A DNA stretch of 64,000 nucleotides, taken from positions 3,426,501-3,490,500 of the forward strand of contig NZ_CP089538.1 in the NCBI RefSeq assembly GCF_021233055.1, in the 5' to 3' direction. The DNA comes from Spirosoma oryzicola (GTDB lineage: Bacteria; Bacteroidota; Bacteroidia; Cytophagales; Spirosomataceae). A program made the position numbers and the translations under genes. Of this stretch, positions 1 to 9,300 are shown piece by piece; the stretch's first letter is position 1, and every line of letters begins with the position of its first letter. The notes below the pieces were generated by a model. The model ran no database searches. It had not been told where the DNA came from and saw nothing but the letters and a program-made list of their open reading frames with translations.

Positions 1-471
1 TACTTTGCCCGTCAGCGAGTTGATTGGGTTTGGCTCACGCGCTTTGAGTAGCTGGTTACCATCGACCGTCTGAATGGCGACGCCCGTCTGCCGAACATCT
101 TTCTTGATGCCAAGCGCCGTTACAACAACTTCGTTAAGGTTGGCGGTACCGGCTTTCAGCGCGATGTTGACGACCGATCGATTGCCGATAGCCACGCGCT
201 GATTGTCGTAGCCGATAAACGAAAACGTCAGCGTGGCACTCGTAGGATTGCTCACGTTCAGGCTGTACGTACCGTCTTCGCGGGATGTCGTGCCGACGGT
301 ACTACCCTGTACCAGAATGGAAACGCCCGGCAACGGCTGCTGATCTTCGGCGGAAGTCACGCGACCGGTAATGGTTTGTGCCAACGCTGGTAAAGCGGAT
401 AGCAGACTAATCAAAAACGCCAACGGCACCAGGCGTGGCAGTGGCGTCAAAAATCGTAGAGGAGACTTCAT
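1..471 (-). CDS. SusC/RagA-type TonB-linked outer membrane transporter, N-terminal part
   Basis: The reading frame starts at an ATG at 469-471 and runs off the left edge, so only the first 157 residues are visible. They show a signal peptide ending ALPALAQ, a carboxypeptidase-like regulatory domain (ITGRVTSAEDQQPLPGVSIL, then SFIGYD), and the run NEVVVTALGIKK that precedes the plug in SusC-like proteins. Family members import oligosaccharides or other large nutrients across the outer membrane with a SusD lipoprotein and TonB energy. The neighbouring fucosidase genes suggest a fucose-containing glycan as substrate, but that is inference. A SusD partner would lie outside the window. Confidence 0.93.
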   Translation of the reverse strand, partial: MKSPLRFLTPLPRLVPLAFLISLLSALPALAQTITGRVTSAEDQQPLPGVSILVQGSTVGTTSREDGTYSLNVSNPTSATLTFSFIGYDNQRVAIGNRSVVNIALKAGTANLNEVVVTALGIKKDVRQTGVAIQTVDGNQLLKAREPNPINSLTGKV

Positions 472-508
472 ACAGTTTGTAGGTTAGTACTACGTACGTG
501 ATTTCCTA

Positions 509-516
509 CAAAAGTA
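509..516 (-). promoter_or_regulatory. Bacteroidota -7 element for the left SusC gene
   Basis: On the minus strand the sequence is TACTTTTG, an exact TAnnTTTG match, 38 bases before the ATG at 471. A possible -33 TTG lies at 534-536, with a 17-base gap that is slightly short. The same octamer precedes the second SusC gene of this window. Confidence 0.6.
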
Positions 517-731
517 AGTTGGCCATATTACCTCAATATTGACTGATTGTCAACGCTTTGTAAACACAGAAGTAATTATTTTACGCAAGCATAACACGCG
601 TCTGTCCGTTTGTTTCGGGTTATTCTTAAACAATTTCCCTTTTAACTGCCTTCTGTGCTATTTTGACTAATAAAGTGACTAATCAGTAAGAAATTAGCGG
701 TAAACCCTTCATCTTTATGACCCCTTACAAG

Positions 732-1316
732 ATGCCTGATTACTCTCCGTTTTTCACTAAAGCAATCTGTTTTTTATCCAGTCTGCTCGTGTTCGCTTTT
801 CTATCCGGTACGTTCGGCACGCAATCGCTTAAGGTTTGATACAAACAGTCTGCCCGTAACTGGAACGAGGCACTGACAGTCGGCAATGGTCGTCTGGGAG
901 CCATGGTATTCGGCAAGGTAGACGAAGAATTCCATCAACTCAACGAAAGCACGCTCTGGTCGGACGGCCCGATTAACCCGAATCCAAAGGCAAAAAACTA
1001 CCTGCTTCAGGCGCGCGAAGCCTTATTAGAGGAAAACTATGCGTTAGCGCCAACGCTCACCAATAAGAGTCAGGACCGCTATTCGGAATTGTATGAATCC
1101 CTGAGGGATCTGCTCATTCGGCAGTCGTTCGGTGGCAAGCCCACGAATTATAACCGCGATTTAAACATCTGATGGGCTTAGACTCAAACCGGCCAGCGAT
1201 GCCAATTCAATCCGCTTTTTCAAGAACCTAGCATGCAAATTGTCCAGTCGGCAACAAACCCAAGTCTATGATTTTATGACCCAGGCAGGACGAAATTATA
1301 CGTTAGTCAGCCAGTA
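732..1316 (+). pseudogene. Decayed GH95-type alpha-L-fucosidase
   Basis: An ATG at 732 opens a frame with a signal-peptide-like start that meets TGA at 837-839. The same frame continues without shift to 1172 as YKQSARNWNEALTVGNGRLG and then QLNESTLWSDGPINPNP, the N-terminal signature of GH95 fucosidases, in which a Trp (TGG) is expected where the TGA now lies. The frame then stops at 1170-1172. A further short stretch in another frame, VYDFMTQAGRNYTLVSQ ending at 1316, resembles the end of such enzymes. GH95 proteins are usually about 750-800 residues, so most of the gene is missing. A nonsense change plus a large deletion is the simplest reading. Function is certainly lost. Confidence 0.8.
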
Positions 1317-1351
1317 GCGGTCACCATTCGGATTATCGACAAAAAAGCAGC

Positions 1352-1383
1352 AGATTGCCGGGAATTTCCGTTTCCGGCAATCT
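1352..1383 (+). terminator. Hairpin after the GH95 remnant
   Basis: A 10-base perfect inverted repeat, AGATTGCCGG with CCGGCAATCT, surrounds a 12-base loop just after the pseudogene and is followed by an AT-rich stretch. It lies inside the longest possible reading frame of the next gene, which is one reason to place that gene's start further downstream, at 1427. Confidence 0.5.
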
Positions 1384-1426
1384 ATTTAATGTTGGAAACG
1401 GGTACAATAACAACCCAGTCCATCCA

Positions 1427-2869
1427 ATGAAACGTACACTTTTACGCGTCGCGTTCGGCCTTTTATTGAGTCTCCCGACCCTCGCGCAGCAACATTCCGA
1501 GCAGAATCACGACAAGTACGTCTGGCCTAAAGACGAACAGGTCAAGCAGAAACTAAACAACTGGCAGGATATTAAATTTGGTCTGCTTATGCACTGGGGT
1601 ACGTATAGCCAGTGGGGCGTTGTTGAATCCTGGTCGCTCTGCCCCGAAGACGAAGGCTGGTGCGAACGTAAAGGCCCGTACTCAGCCAACTGGTACGACT
1701 ATAAAAAAGCCTACGAAAACCTGCAGACGACGTTTAACCCGACTAAGTTCAACCCCGAACGTTGGGCGAATGCGGCCAAACAGGCGGGCATGAAATACAT
1801 GATCTTCACGACTAAGCACCACGACGGCTTTTGCATGTTCGACACCAAGCAGACCGACTACAAAATCACTGACAAGAAATCGCCTTTTTCGTCGAACCCG
1901 CGCAGCAACGTAACAAAGGAAGTGCTGGGCGCTTTTCGGCAGCAGGGGTTCATGGTAGGTACCTATTTTTCCAAACCCGACTGGCATACCGAACATTACT
2001 GGTGGCCTTATTTCCCGCCTAAAGATCGCAATGTCAGCTACGATCCAAAGAAATACCCGGAGAACTGGAAGAAATTCAGCGACTTCACGTATAACCAGAT
2101 CGAGGAACTGATGACCGGCTACGGCAAAGTAGACATCCTGTGGCTCGACGGCGGCTGGGTTCGTCCCGCCAGTACGATTGACTCGACTGTTAGCTGGCAA
2201 CGAACCATTCCCTACAGTCAGGACATCAACATGGCCCGCATCGCGGGTATGGCTCGGCAGCATCAGCCGGGCTTACTCGTCGTTGACCGTACGGTGTCGG
2301 GCGAATTTGAAAACTATGTTACCCCCGAACAGCAAATTCCCGATCACTACATGCCGATTCCCTGGGAAACGTGCATGACCATGGGGGCCAGTTGGTCGTA
2401 TATTCCCAAAGAAAATTTCAAGTCGGCCCGTAAGCTTATTCAGACGCTGGTCGATGTGGTAGCCAAAAATGGTAACCTACTACTCAACGTAGCCCCCGGC
2501 CCCGATGGCGAGTGGCACGAAGAAGCCTATCAGCGGTTGCAGGAAATCGGCAAATGGATCACCGTTAACGGCGAGTCAGTCTACGGTACCAAACCGTTGG
2601 CCCCGTATCGGCAAGGCCAGTGGGCTTTCACCGCAAACGGACCGAGCAGCTACGCATCCTACTTCGCGGGCGAATCGGAAAAACAGCTTCCGGCCACCGT
2701 ATCTCTGCCGATGCCTAACGCATCACCGAAGGCAAAGGTTACTGTTTTGGGTTCATCGCAATCACTCAAAACAGTCAAGACAAAAGATGGATTGACCATC
2801 ACCGTTCCGGATAAATTACGGCAGCAGCTACCCAACCAGCCGGTTTGGGTGTTTAAGATAACCAGTTAA
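1427..2869 (+). CDS. GH29 alpha-L-fucosidase, secreted
   Basis: This protein of 480 residues should hydrolyse terminal alpha-L-fucose from glycans in the periplasm or outside the cell. It begins with a signal peptide (MKRTLLRVAFGLLLSLPTLAQ). Typical GH29 blocks follow: FGLLMHWGTYSQWGVVESWS, then YMIFTTKHHDGFCMFD, then VDILWLDGGW, where Asp241 is the expected nucleophile. The frame could open 24 codons earlier at 1355, but the extra residues would precede the signal peptide and cover a hairpin, so the ATG at 1427 is preferred. It sits beside a SusC gene and a dead GH95 fucosidase, and is closed by a strong terminator. Confidence 0.95.
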   Translation: MKRTLLRVAFGLLLSLPTLAQQHSEQNHDKYVWPKDEQVKQKLNNWQDIKFGLLMHWGTYSQWGVVESWSLCPEDEGWCERKGPYSANWYDYKKAYENLQTTFNPTKFNPERWANAAKQAGMKYMIFTTKHHDGFCMFDTKQTDYKITDKKSPFSSNPRSNVTKEVLGAFRQQGFMVGTYFSKPDWHTEHYWWPYFPPKDRNVSYDPKKYPENWKKFSDFTYNQIEELMTGYGKVDILWLDGGWVRPASTIDSTVSWQRTIPYSQDINMARIAGMARQHQPGLLVVDRTVSGEFENYVTPEQQIPDHYMPIPWETCMTMGASWSYIPKENFKSARKLIQTLVDVVAKNGNLLLNVAPGPDGEWHEEAYQRLQEIGKWITVNGESVYGTKPLAPYRQGQWAFTANGPSSYASYFAGESEKQLPATVSLPMPNASPKAKVTVLGSSQSLKTVKTKDGLTITVPDKLRQQLPNQPVWVFKITS

Positions 2870-2870
2870 C

Positions 2871-2902
2871 AAAAAGGGCCAGTCGCGCGACTGGCCCTTT
2901 TT
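2871..2902 (+). terminator. Rho-independent terminator of the GH29 gene
   Basis: A near-perfect palindrome with a GC-rich stem (GGGCCAGTCGC paired with GCGACTGGCCC) is flanked by A and T runs and starts two bases after the stop codon. Confidence 0.92.
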
Positions 2903-3005
2903 GCATCGTTTATTTCTGACGTAAACTTTACTCCCAACCCCTGGGGACTTGTAAATTACCAGATATACAGAACAATTCAACTTCATAATTTGACATTTTC
3001 CAGAA

Positions 3006-3023
3006 TTTAAACGTTTGTTTAAA
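3006..3023. promoter_or_regulatory. Probable TetR operator O1
   Basis: The sequence TTTAAACGTTTGTTTAAA is a palindrome of two 7-base arms, TTTAAAC and GTTTAAA, around four bases. It lies 56 bases before the regulator's start, as expected for autoregulation. Two further sites of the same form lie between this regulator and the efflux operon. Confidence 0.65.
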
Positions 3024-3079
3024 AAAACTATTCAATTCATTTGGGCGTTAAGAAGGAAGCAAATACTTTTGAACGTCCA

Positions 3080-3715
3080 ATGAAAAAAAACATGAATTGT
3101 TCCCCTTTTAAATCAACCGAAGAAAAGATCCGGGAAGCGGCCAAGCAGGTCTTTCTGGAGAAGGGGTTCGATGGCGCCACATCACGGGACATTGCCGACA
3201 AGGCAGGCATCAACATAGCCTTAACGAATTACTATTTTCGTAGTAAGGAGAAGCTGTTCGTGAGTATTTTCGAAGAAATGTTTCAGCTGTTTTTCAACGG
3301 AACGGTCGAAATCATGAATAAGCAAATCAGCCTTCGCGAAAAGATTTCGGAGTTGATCGAACACGACTTTCAACTGCTTAAGAAGAACCCTAGCCTGTCT
3401 ATTTTTATCATGAACGAAGTCCATCGCAATCCAGAGCGTATGGCAACCAGCATCGGGCTCATGAAACAAATTCAGCATTCTCTTTTTGAGGAACAGCTCA
3501 AGCAAGAGATTGCGCGTGGCAATGCCCGGCCAATCAGTTCGATGCATTTGATGCCTTTGATCTTCTGTAATATTCAGTTCATTTTTATTGGCAAGGCCAT
3601 GCAGATGAAGATGTGGCAGATGAGCGAAGCTGATTTTGACGAGTTTACGAACACACACAAACAGCTAGTCATTGACATGATTACAACCTATTTGTTTGAA
3701 TTCGAGAAGGTTTAA
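3080..3715 (+). CDS. TetR/AcrR-family transcriptional regulator
   Basis: The product has 211 residues. A TetR N-terminal DNA-binding domain is clear: EEKIREAAKQVFLEKGFDGA, then TSRDIADKAGINIALTNYYF, then RSKEKLF (about residues 14-60). The remaining 150 residues form the variable ligand-binding and dimer part. Members usually repress an adjacent transporter operon until a small ligand binds; here the RND efflux genes begin 80 bases downstream on the same strand. The start at the ATG at 3080 is preferred over a TTG at 3041; an ATG at 3092 is also possible. Three related palindromes flank the gene and are the likely binding sites. The ligand cannot be told from sequence. Confidence 0.93.
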   Translation: MKKNMNCSPFKSTEEKIREAAKQVFLEKGFDGATSRDIADKAGINIALTNYYFRSKEKLFVSIFEEMFQLFFNGTVEIMNKQISLREKISELIEHDFQLLKKNPSLSIFIMNEVHRNPERMATSIGLMKQIQHSLFEEQLKQEIARGNARPISSMHLMPLIFCNIQFIFIGKAMQMKMWQMSEADFDEFTNTHKQLVIDMITTYLFEFEKV

Positions 3716-3731
3716 ATTTTTTTATCCATGT

Positions 3732-3749
3732 TTTAAACAAATATTTAAA
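3732..3749. promoter_or_regulatory. Probable TetR operator O2
   Basis: The sequence TTTAAACAAATATTTAAA matches the arms of the site at 3006 (TTTAAAC, four bases, GTTTAAA) with a single difference in the right arm. It lies in the 80-base gap between the regulator and the efflux operon. Confidence 0.6.
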
Positions 3750-3770
3750 AATATTGCTTAGTTAAGTCAT

Positions 3771-3788
3771 TTAAAACAAACGTTTCTT
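3771..3788. promoter_or_regulatory. Possible degenerate TetR operator O3
   Basis: TTAAAACAAACGTTTCTT contains AAACAAACGTTT, the exact reverse complement of the core at 3009-3020, but its outer arms are degenerate. It lies 8 bases before the ATG of the TolC-type gene, where a bound repressor would block transcription of the operon. Confidence 0.45.
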
Positions 3789-3795
3789 ACCAGCC

Positions 3796-5112
3796 ATGCA
3801 GACCATTCGATGGTACCTCTCCGCGCTTTTTGCGTTGGGCGGTACGTTAGCCAGCGCTCAGAGTTATTCGCTCGAGCAACTCATCAATAAAGCGTTGACA
3901 AACAATTACAGCGTTCAAACCGCCCGACTTGACGAAGTAAAAACCGAAGCGCAGATTGCCGAAGTCAAAGCGAACGCTCGCCCTCAGGTTAGCCTCGCCG
4001 GTGATTATCGGCGGTACCTCAAAATTCCAGGTCAGGTAATTCCAGCGTCAGCCTTTGGTGGCCCCGAAGGCGCATACACGGCGGTGGCATTTGGGCTACC
4101 GTATAACTTATCGACGACGGTGCAGGCAACCCAGCAATTGTTTAATCAATCGTTGCTGATTGCCACAAAAGCCGCTAAAGCCAGCCGCGATCTGTCGGCG
4201 TTACAAACGCAGAAAACCAAAGAAGATGTCGCCTATAATGTGTCGGCCACGTACTACAACCTGCAAACAACGGCGCAACAGATCGCTTTCCTGCGCACTA
4301 ACCTGGCTTCGACCGAACGGCTGATTCGCATCACCGATTTACGGCGGCAAAATCAACTCGTACAGGGCATTGATGTCGATCGATTGCAAGTCAGCAAGCT
4401 ATCCTCCCAAACCCAGATCGAATCCTTACAATCGACCTACATTCAATTACTGAACAACCTGAAGTACCTGACCGGAACGCCACAAACCGATTCGCTATCC
4501 GTGGCAACAGCGATTGAAGAAACGATTCCGGTAGCCCCCAGCAACGAATACACCATCAACCGGACGGATTTACAGTTGATCGATCAGCAGAAGATTATCA
4601 ACAGCTTACAGCAGCAAAACATCAAAGCCGGTTTTACTCCAACGGTTTCGGCTTACGGCGTAGCGAACAGTTCCGTCTATGCCATCGGTGGCGACAACTC
4701 ATACATTAAAAACTTACCCGGCTACTGGGTTGGTTTACAGCTGAACTGGAGCGTATTCGACGGCTTGGCACGTAAGGCACGATTAAGCCAGAGCCGCATC
4801 GACACCCAAAAGCTGGACGTGCAGAACCGTCAGATTCGGGAGTCGATTTCGATGGACATTGCCAATGCACGCAACAAATTTCTGGTCGAGCAAACGAATC
4901 TGTCAACCAATCGCGGACAAGTTGCACTGGCCGAAAAAGTGTACACACAAACGCAACTCCAATTTAAAGAAGGGACAGTTGACATTACGGAGGTCGTTCA
5001 GGCTGAAACCGCCCTCCGGGACGCTCAAAATAATTACCTGACCACGCTGGTCAATCTACGCACCGCCGAACTCGACTGGAAAAGAGCAACCGGCAGCCTA
5101 ATCAACCGATAA
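3796..5112 (+). CDS. TolC-family outer membrane efflux channel
   Basis: This protein of 438 residues is the outer membrane channel of a tripartite efflux pump. A signal peptide ends near LASAQS (residues 1-21), followed by YSLEQLINKALTNNYSVQTA, the typical first helix of outer membrane efflux proteins. Two long Gln/Ala-rich helical repeats follow, each containing a TolC-like segment, with YWVGLQLNWSVFDGLARKA in the second. It is the first gene of an operon with an adaptor and an RND pump. Gaps are 40 bases to the adaptor and 127 bases from the adaptor to the pump. Expression probably depends on the upstream TetR protein. Confidence 0.95.
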   Translation: MQTIRWYLSALFALGGTLASAQSYSLEQLINKALTNNYSVQTARLDEVKTEAQIAEVKANARPQVSLAGDYRRYLKIPGQVIPASAFGGPEGAYTAVAFGLPYNLSTTVQATQQLFNQSLLIATKAAKASRDLSALQTQKTKEDVAYNVSATYYNLQTTAQQIAFLRTNLASTERLIRITDLRRQNQLVQGIDVDRLQVSKLSSQTQIESLQSTYIQLLNNLKYLTGTPQTDSLSVATAIEETIPVAPSNEYTINRTDLQLIDQQKIINSLQQQNIKAGFTPTVSAYGVANSSVYAIGGDNSYIKNLPGYWVGLQLNWSVFDGLARKARLSQSRIDTQKLDVQNRQIRESISMDIANARNKFLVEQTNLSTNRGQVALAEKVYTQTQLQFKEGTVDITEVVQAETALRDAQNNYLTTLVNLRTAELDWKRATGSLINR

Positions 5113-5152
5113 TTCAACCTCATTCATACAATCTGTAATCGTTAGCGAAATC

Positions 5153-6202
5153 ATGAAACGAATCGTTGTCTTGCTTGCTTTAGTCAGCACCTTAGGCTTA
5201 ACAGCCTGGACACTACTCAACAACAAAAAAGAAGTCGAAGAAAAAGTCTACAAGCCGAATCCAGATCAGAAAGTCGGCGTGCGGACGGCCACCGCTACAC
5301 TACGCAACTTAGCGCAGGAGAATGCATTTCTGGGTTCGTTTATACCCAACCGTCAGGTCGAAATCCGGCCTCAGGCGGGCGGTCAGATCAACCAACTACC
5401 TATCCAAGAAGGCCAACAGGTCGGAGCGGGTCGGCTGATTGCCAAGCTGGACGACGAGCAACTTCGCTACCAGATCGAAGGGCTGCAAGTAACGCTCGAA
5501 GGCTATCAGAACGACCTGAAGCGTTACGAAAATCTGGTGAAAGGGGATGCTACACCGGCGGTTAACATCGAGCGCACCCAACTCAGCATCCGCTCGACCC
5601 AGGCGCAGATCAAACAGCTCCAGAAGCAGATTGCCAACGCCACCATCACTGCGCCTTTTGCCGGTATCGTAACCGAGAAAATGGTAGAAAAAGGCTCGGT
5701 AGTCTCCCCTGGTTCGCCCATCGCCAAGATCACGGATATTTCGTCGCTGAAACTCGTGGTCGATGTTCCCGAAAAAGCCATCAATCAGTTTCACGTTGGT
5801 CAGACTCTTTCCGTGTCAACCGAAGTATACCCGGATGCTCAATTTGCGGGACGCGTCACGCTGATTGCCGCCGAAGGGGATGCGGCTCACAATTATCCGG
5901 TTGAAATTACGGTTCATAATGCTGGTAAAAATCAGTTGCGGGCAGGCATGTACGGTTCTATTGCCAACACGAACAAGCTAAAAGGACAAATGCTGGCTAT
6001 CCCACGGCAGGCTATCATTGGCTCGGAGAAGCAGCCACAGGTCTATGTTGTCGAGAACGGAAAAGCGGTACTGAAGTCGGTCAAGATCGGCGCTACCACG
6101 AACGACTATTACGAAATCACCAATGGACTGGAACCGGGCGTTCAAGTGGTTACAAGTGGACAGGTCAACTTGCAAAACGGAACGCCGGTCACAGCACAAT
6201 AG
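5153..6202 (+). CDS. RND efflux periplasmic adaptor (membrane fusion protein)
   Basis: The product has 349 residues and joins the inner membrane pump to the outer membrane channel. It begins with one hydrophobic segment that may be a signal anchor. The two half-lipoyl motifs are visible: VEIRPQAGGQINQLPIQEGQ before, and ATITAPFAGIVTEKMVEKGS after, a coiled-coil hairpin of about 55 residues rich in Gln and Leu. The beta-barrel part (LKLVVDVPEKAINQFHVGQ) and membrane-proximal part follow. No lipobox Cys is seen. It lies between the channel and the pump genes. Confidence 0.95.
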   Translation: MKRIVVLLALVSTLGLTAWTLLNNKKEVEEKVYKPNPDQKVGVRTATATLRNLAQENAFLGSFIPNRQVEIRPQAGGQINQLPIQEGQQVGAGRLIAKLDDEQLRYQIEGLQVTLEGYQNDLKRYENLVKGDATPAVNIERTQLSIRSTQAQIKQLQKQIANATITAPFAGIVTEKMVEKGSVVSPGSPIAKITDISSLKLVVDVPEKAINQFHVGQTLSVSTEVYPDAQFAGRVTLIAAEGDAAHNYPVEITVHNAGKNQLRAGMYGSIANTNKLKGQMLAIPRQAIIGSEKQPQVYVVENGKAVLKSVKIGATTNDYYEITNGLEPGVQVVTSGQVNLQNGTPVTAQ

Positions 6203-6329
6203 AGCTTTCTAAAAATGCGTAACGATTGGTCGATCCACCGATGCAGTTTTCCTCGCGTTAGCCAGACCTTCCGGTAGGGATACGCAACTGCGCCGACCAG
6301 TTTTACAGATACTCTAACGAATCTATACC

Positions 6330-9300
6330 ATGAATTTTGTCGAAACCATCATAAAACGCCCCTCCTTCATTATCGTGTTATTCGCGATACTGACAATCGG
6401 AGGTCTGTTTTCGTACCGCCTGCTGAGCTATGAATTGCTACCGGAATTTTCCACGCCGGTCATTACCATCACGACGGCGTATCCGGGCGCGGCTCCATCG
6501 GAGGTTGAAACGGAAGTAAGCCGAAAAATTGAAGACGCGGTATCGGGCCTGGATAACCTCGATGATGTAAAGTCCAATTCGTTCGAAAACGCGTCAGTTC
6601 TGGTCGTGCAGTTTAAACCAGGAACCGACATTGATCTGGCTTTGCAGGATGCGCAACGGGAGATTGACAAGATGGTGAGCGATTTGCCCGATGATGCGGA
6701 GCAACCCTCCCTCTCAAAAATATCGCCCAGCGACCAGCCCATCATGCAGTTGCTGGCCACCTCAACGTTGCCCAACGAAGTCTTTTATCAACAGGTTGAC
6801 GACAAATACCTGCCTGTTCTCCAGCAGATTAAAGGCGTAGCCGACATTACAATGGTCGGGGGCGACAAGCGGGAAATCCGTATTAACGTCGATGATGATA
6901 AGCTTAACTACTACGGGTTATCCCTGCTTCAGGTAACGCAGGCCATCAATCAGGCCAACCTCGATTTCCCAACCGGCAAAGTGAAGAGCACCACCGAAAA
7001 CATGACGCTGCGGCTGGCTGGAAAATTCACATCGCTGGACGACATTCGCAAATTGGTAATCGTAACACCTCCGCAGGGCAGCCCGATTCGGGTAAGCGAC
7101 GTAGCAAACGTAACCGACGGACTAACCGAAGCCAGCAGCATCAGCCGTTACAACGGTCGGGACGGAATTGGTCTGTTCATCAAAAAACAATCCGACGCGA
7201 ACGCAGTCGAAATCAGCCGGTTGGTACAGGAGAAGTTAACACAGATCGAGAAAGACAACGTAAAAGACAAGGTCAAGTTTGCGATCGCCTACGACAGCAG
7301 TGTGTTCACACTCGCATCCGTAGAAGCGGTAACGCACGATTTATTTTTGGCCGTTGGCTTGGTGGCGGTCGTTATGCTTCTCTTCCTGCATAGTTTTCGG
7401 AATGCCTTCATTGTCATGGTGTCGGTACCGGCCTCGCTGATTTCCGCCTTCCTGTTTATGTACGTGATGGGCTACTCGCTCAACCTGATGACGCTGCTGG
7501 CACTCTCGCTCGTAATCGGTATTCTGGTCGACGACTCGATTGTGGTGCTCGAAAACATCCAACGACACCTCGAAATGGGCAAAAACCGCTGGCGTGCCAC
7601 CCTGGATGGCGTCAGCGAAATTGGCTTCGCGGCCGTAGCCATTACCCTGGTAATCGTGGTTGTTTTCGTACCGATCACGCTTGTCAACTCGGTCATCGCC
7701 GATTTGCTCCGTCAATTCTCCTTGACAGTTGCTTTCGCCACGATGGTTAGCCTTGTGGTCAGTTTCACCCTGACGCCCTGGCTTACGTCGATGCTCGCCA
7801 AGTTGGAACACCTAAACCCCAAAAATCCATTCCAGGCCTTTCTGCTTTGGTTTGAAAAAGGCTTGACGGCGCTAACCAGCGGATATCACAGCAGCCTGGC
7901 TTGGGTACTGAGTCATAAGCTGGCGTTTACGGGTATTCTGATTGCCATTTTTGTCTTCACCGGCTGGGTAATGAGTTTGGAAATTATTGGCTCGGAGTTT
8001 GTCGCTCAGGGCGATCAGGGAAAATTCCTATTGACAATGAAACTCGACAAGAGTGCCTCGTTGCAGCAAAATAACCTGACTGCCCGAAGCATTGAAAATT
8101 ACCTGCGCAGGAAACCCGAAGTACAGACCATCTTTGCCAACGTGGGTGGAGCGAGTACCGGGATGAACAGCACCGGGCAAGGCGAGACAAATCGAACCGA
8201 GTTGACCATACAGCTGGCCGACGCTGCCGAACGACCTGGTCATGTCTTAACCGAACAGTACATGATCGACGTTCGGAAAGAACTGACGCAGCATTTTCCG
8301 GCTATCGAATTCAACTCATCGGTGGTGGGTATTGTCAACTCAGGAACGGCTCCAATCGAAATTTTTCTCAGTGGCGACGATGTCAATCAAAATCTCGCAG
8401 CCGCTCAGGAACTGGCCAATCGAATCAGTAGAACGCCCGGCGCCAACGATGTCAATGTATCGGTAGAGTCGGGAAATCCCGAAGTCCGGGTCGATATCGA
8501 CCGGGAGAAAATGGCCAAACTGGGTCTGAACATCCAGACCGTGGGCGGCACGCTGCAAAACGCCTTCGCCGGTAACGACGATTCGAAGTTCCGGGATGGT
8601 GGCGAAGATTACGAAATCCGGGTCATGCTGGATGCCTTCGACCGCAAGGACCCCAACGACGTAAAGAATATCAACTTCTTCAGTCCCTCGGCCAATCGGG
8701 CGGTGCGACTAGGCGAATTTGCCAACGTAACCCTTAGCAATGGACCGTCGCTGCTAGAGCGCAAAAACCGGCGTTCATCGGTAACGGTAACGGCCAATAC
8801 ACTCGGTACGGGTTCGGGTACCTTAACCGCCGTGATTCAGGCTGATCTGGCTAAAAACCCATTACCGGCTGGCGTAACCGTGAGTTGGGGTGGCGATGCC
8901 AAGAACCAGAGTGAAGGATTCGGATCACTAGGAATCGCCATGCTGGCCGGTCTGATGCTGGTGTATTTCATCATGGTGTTGCTCTACGATAGTTTTGTTT
9001 ATCCGTTTGTGGTGCTGTTTTCGGTGCCAGTGGCCGTAATCGGTGCCCTTCTGGCACTCGCCTTAACGTCGTCAAACATCGGCATTTTCGCCATGCTGGG
9101 TATGTTAATGCTGATTGGTCTGGTGGTCAAGAACGCCATTCTTATCGTCGATTTTGCCAACCAGCAAAAAGCGCAGGGCGTACCGTTTCGACAAGCGATT
9201 CTAACGGCGGGTGAAGAACGTTTACGGCCCATTCTGATGACCACCATTGCCATGGTAATCGGTATGGTTCCCATTGCGACGGCAAGTGGTGCGGGTGCCG

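Noticed and set aside
1355..1426. Upstream extension of the GH29 gene
   Set aside because: The extra 24 codons precede a good signal peptide and include a hairpin.
1682..2263. 193-residue minus-strand frame inside the GH29 gene
   Set aside because: It is antisense to conserved catalytic blocks and has no family resemblance.
7341..7811. 156-residue minus-strand frame inside the RND pump
   Set aside because: It is a shadow of the membrane segments of the pump; the composition is an artefact of the opposite codons.
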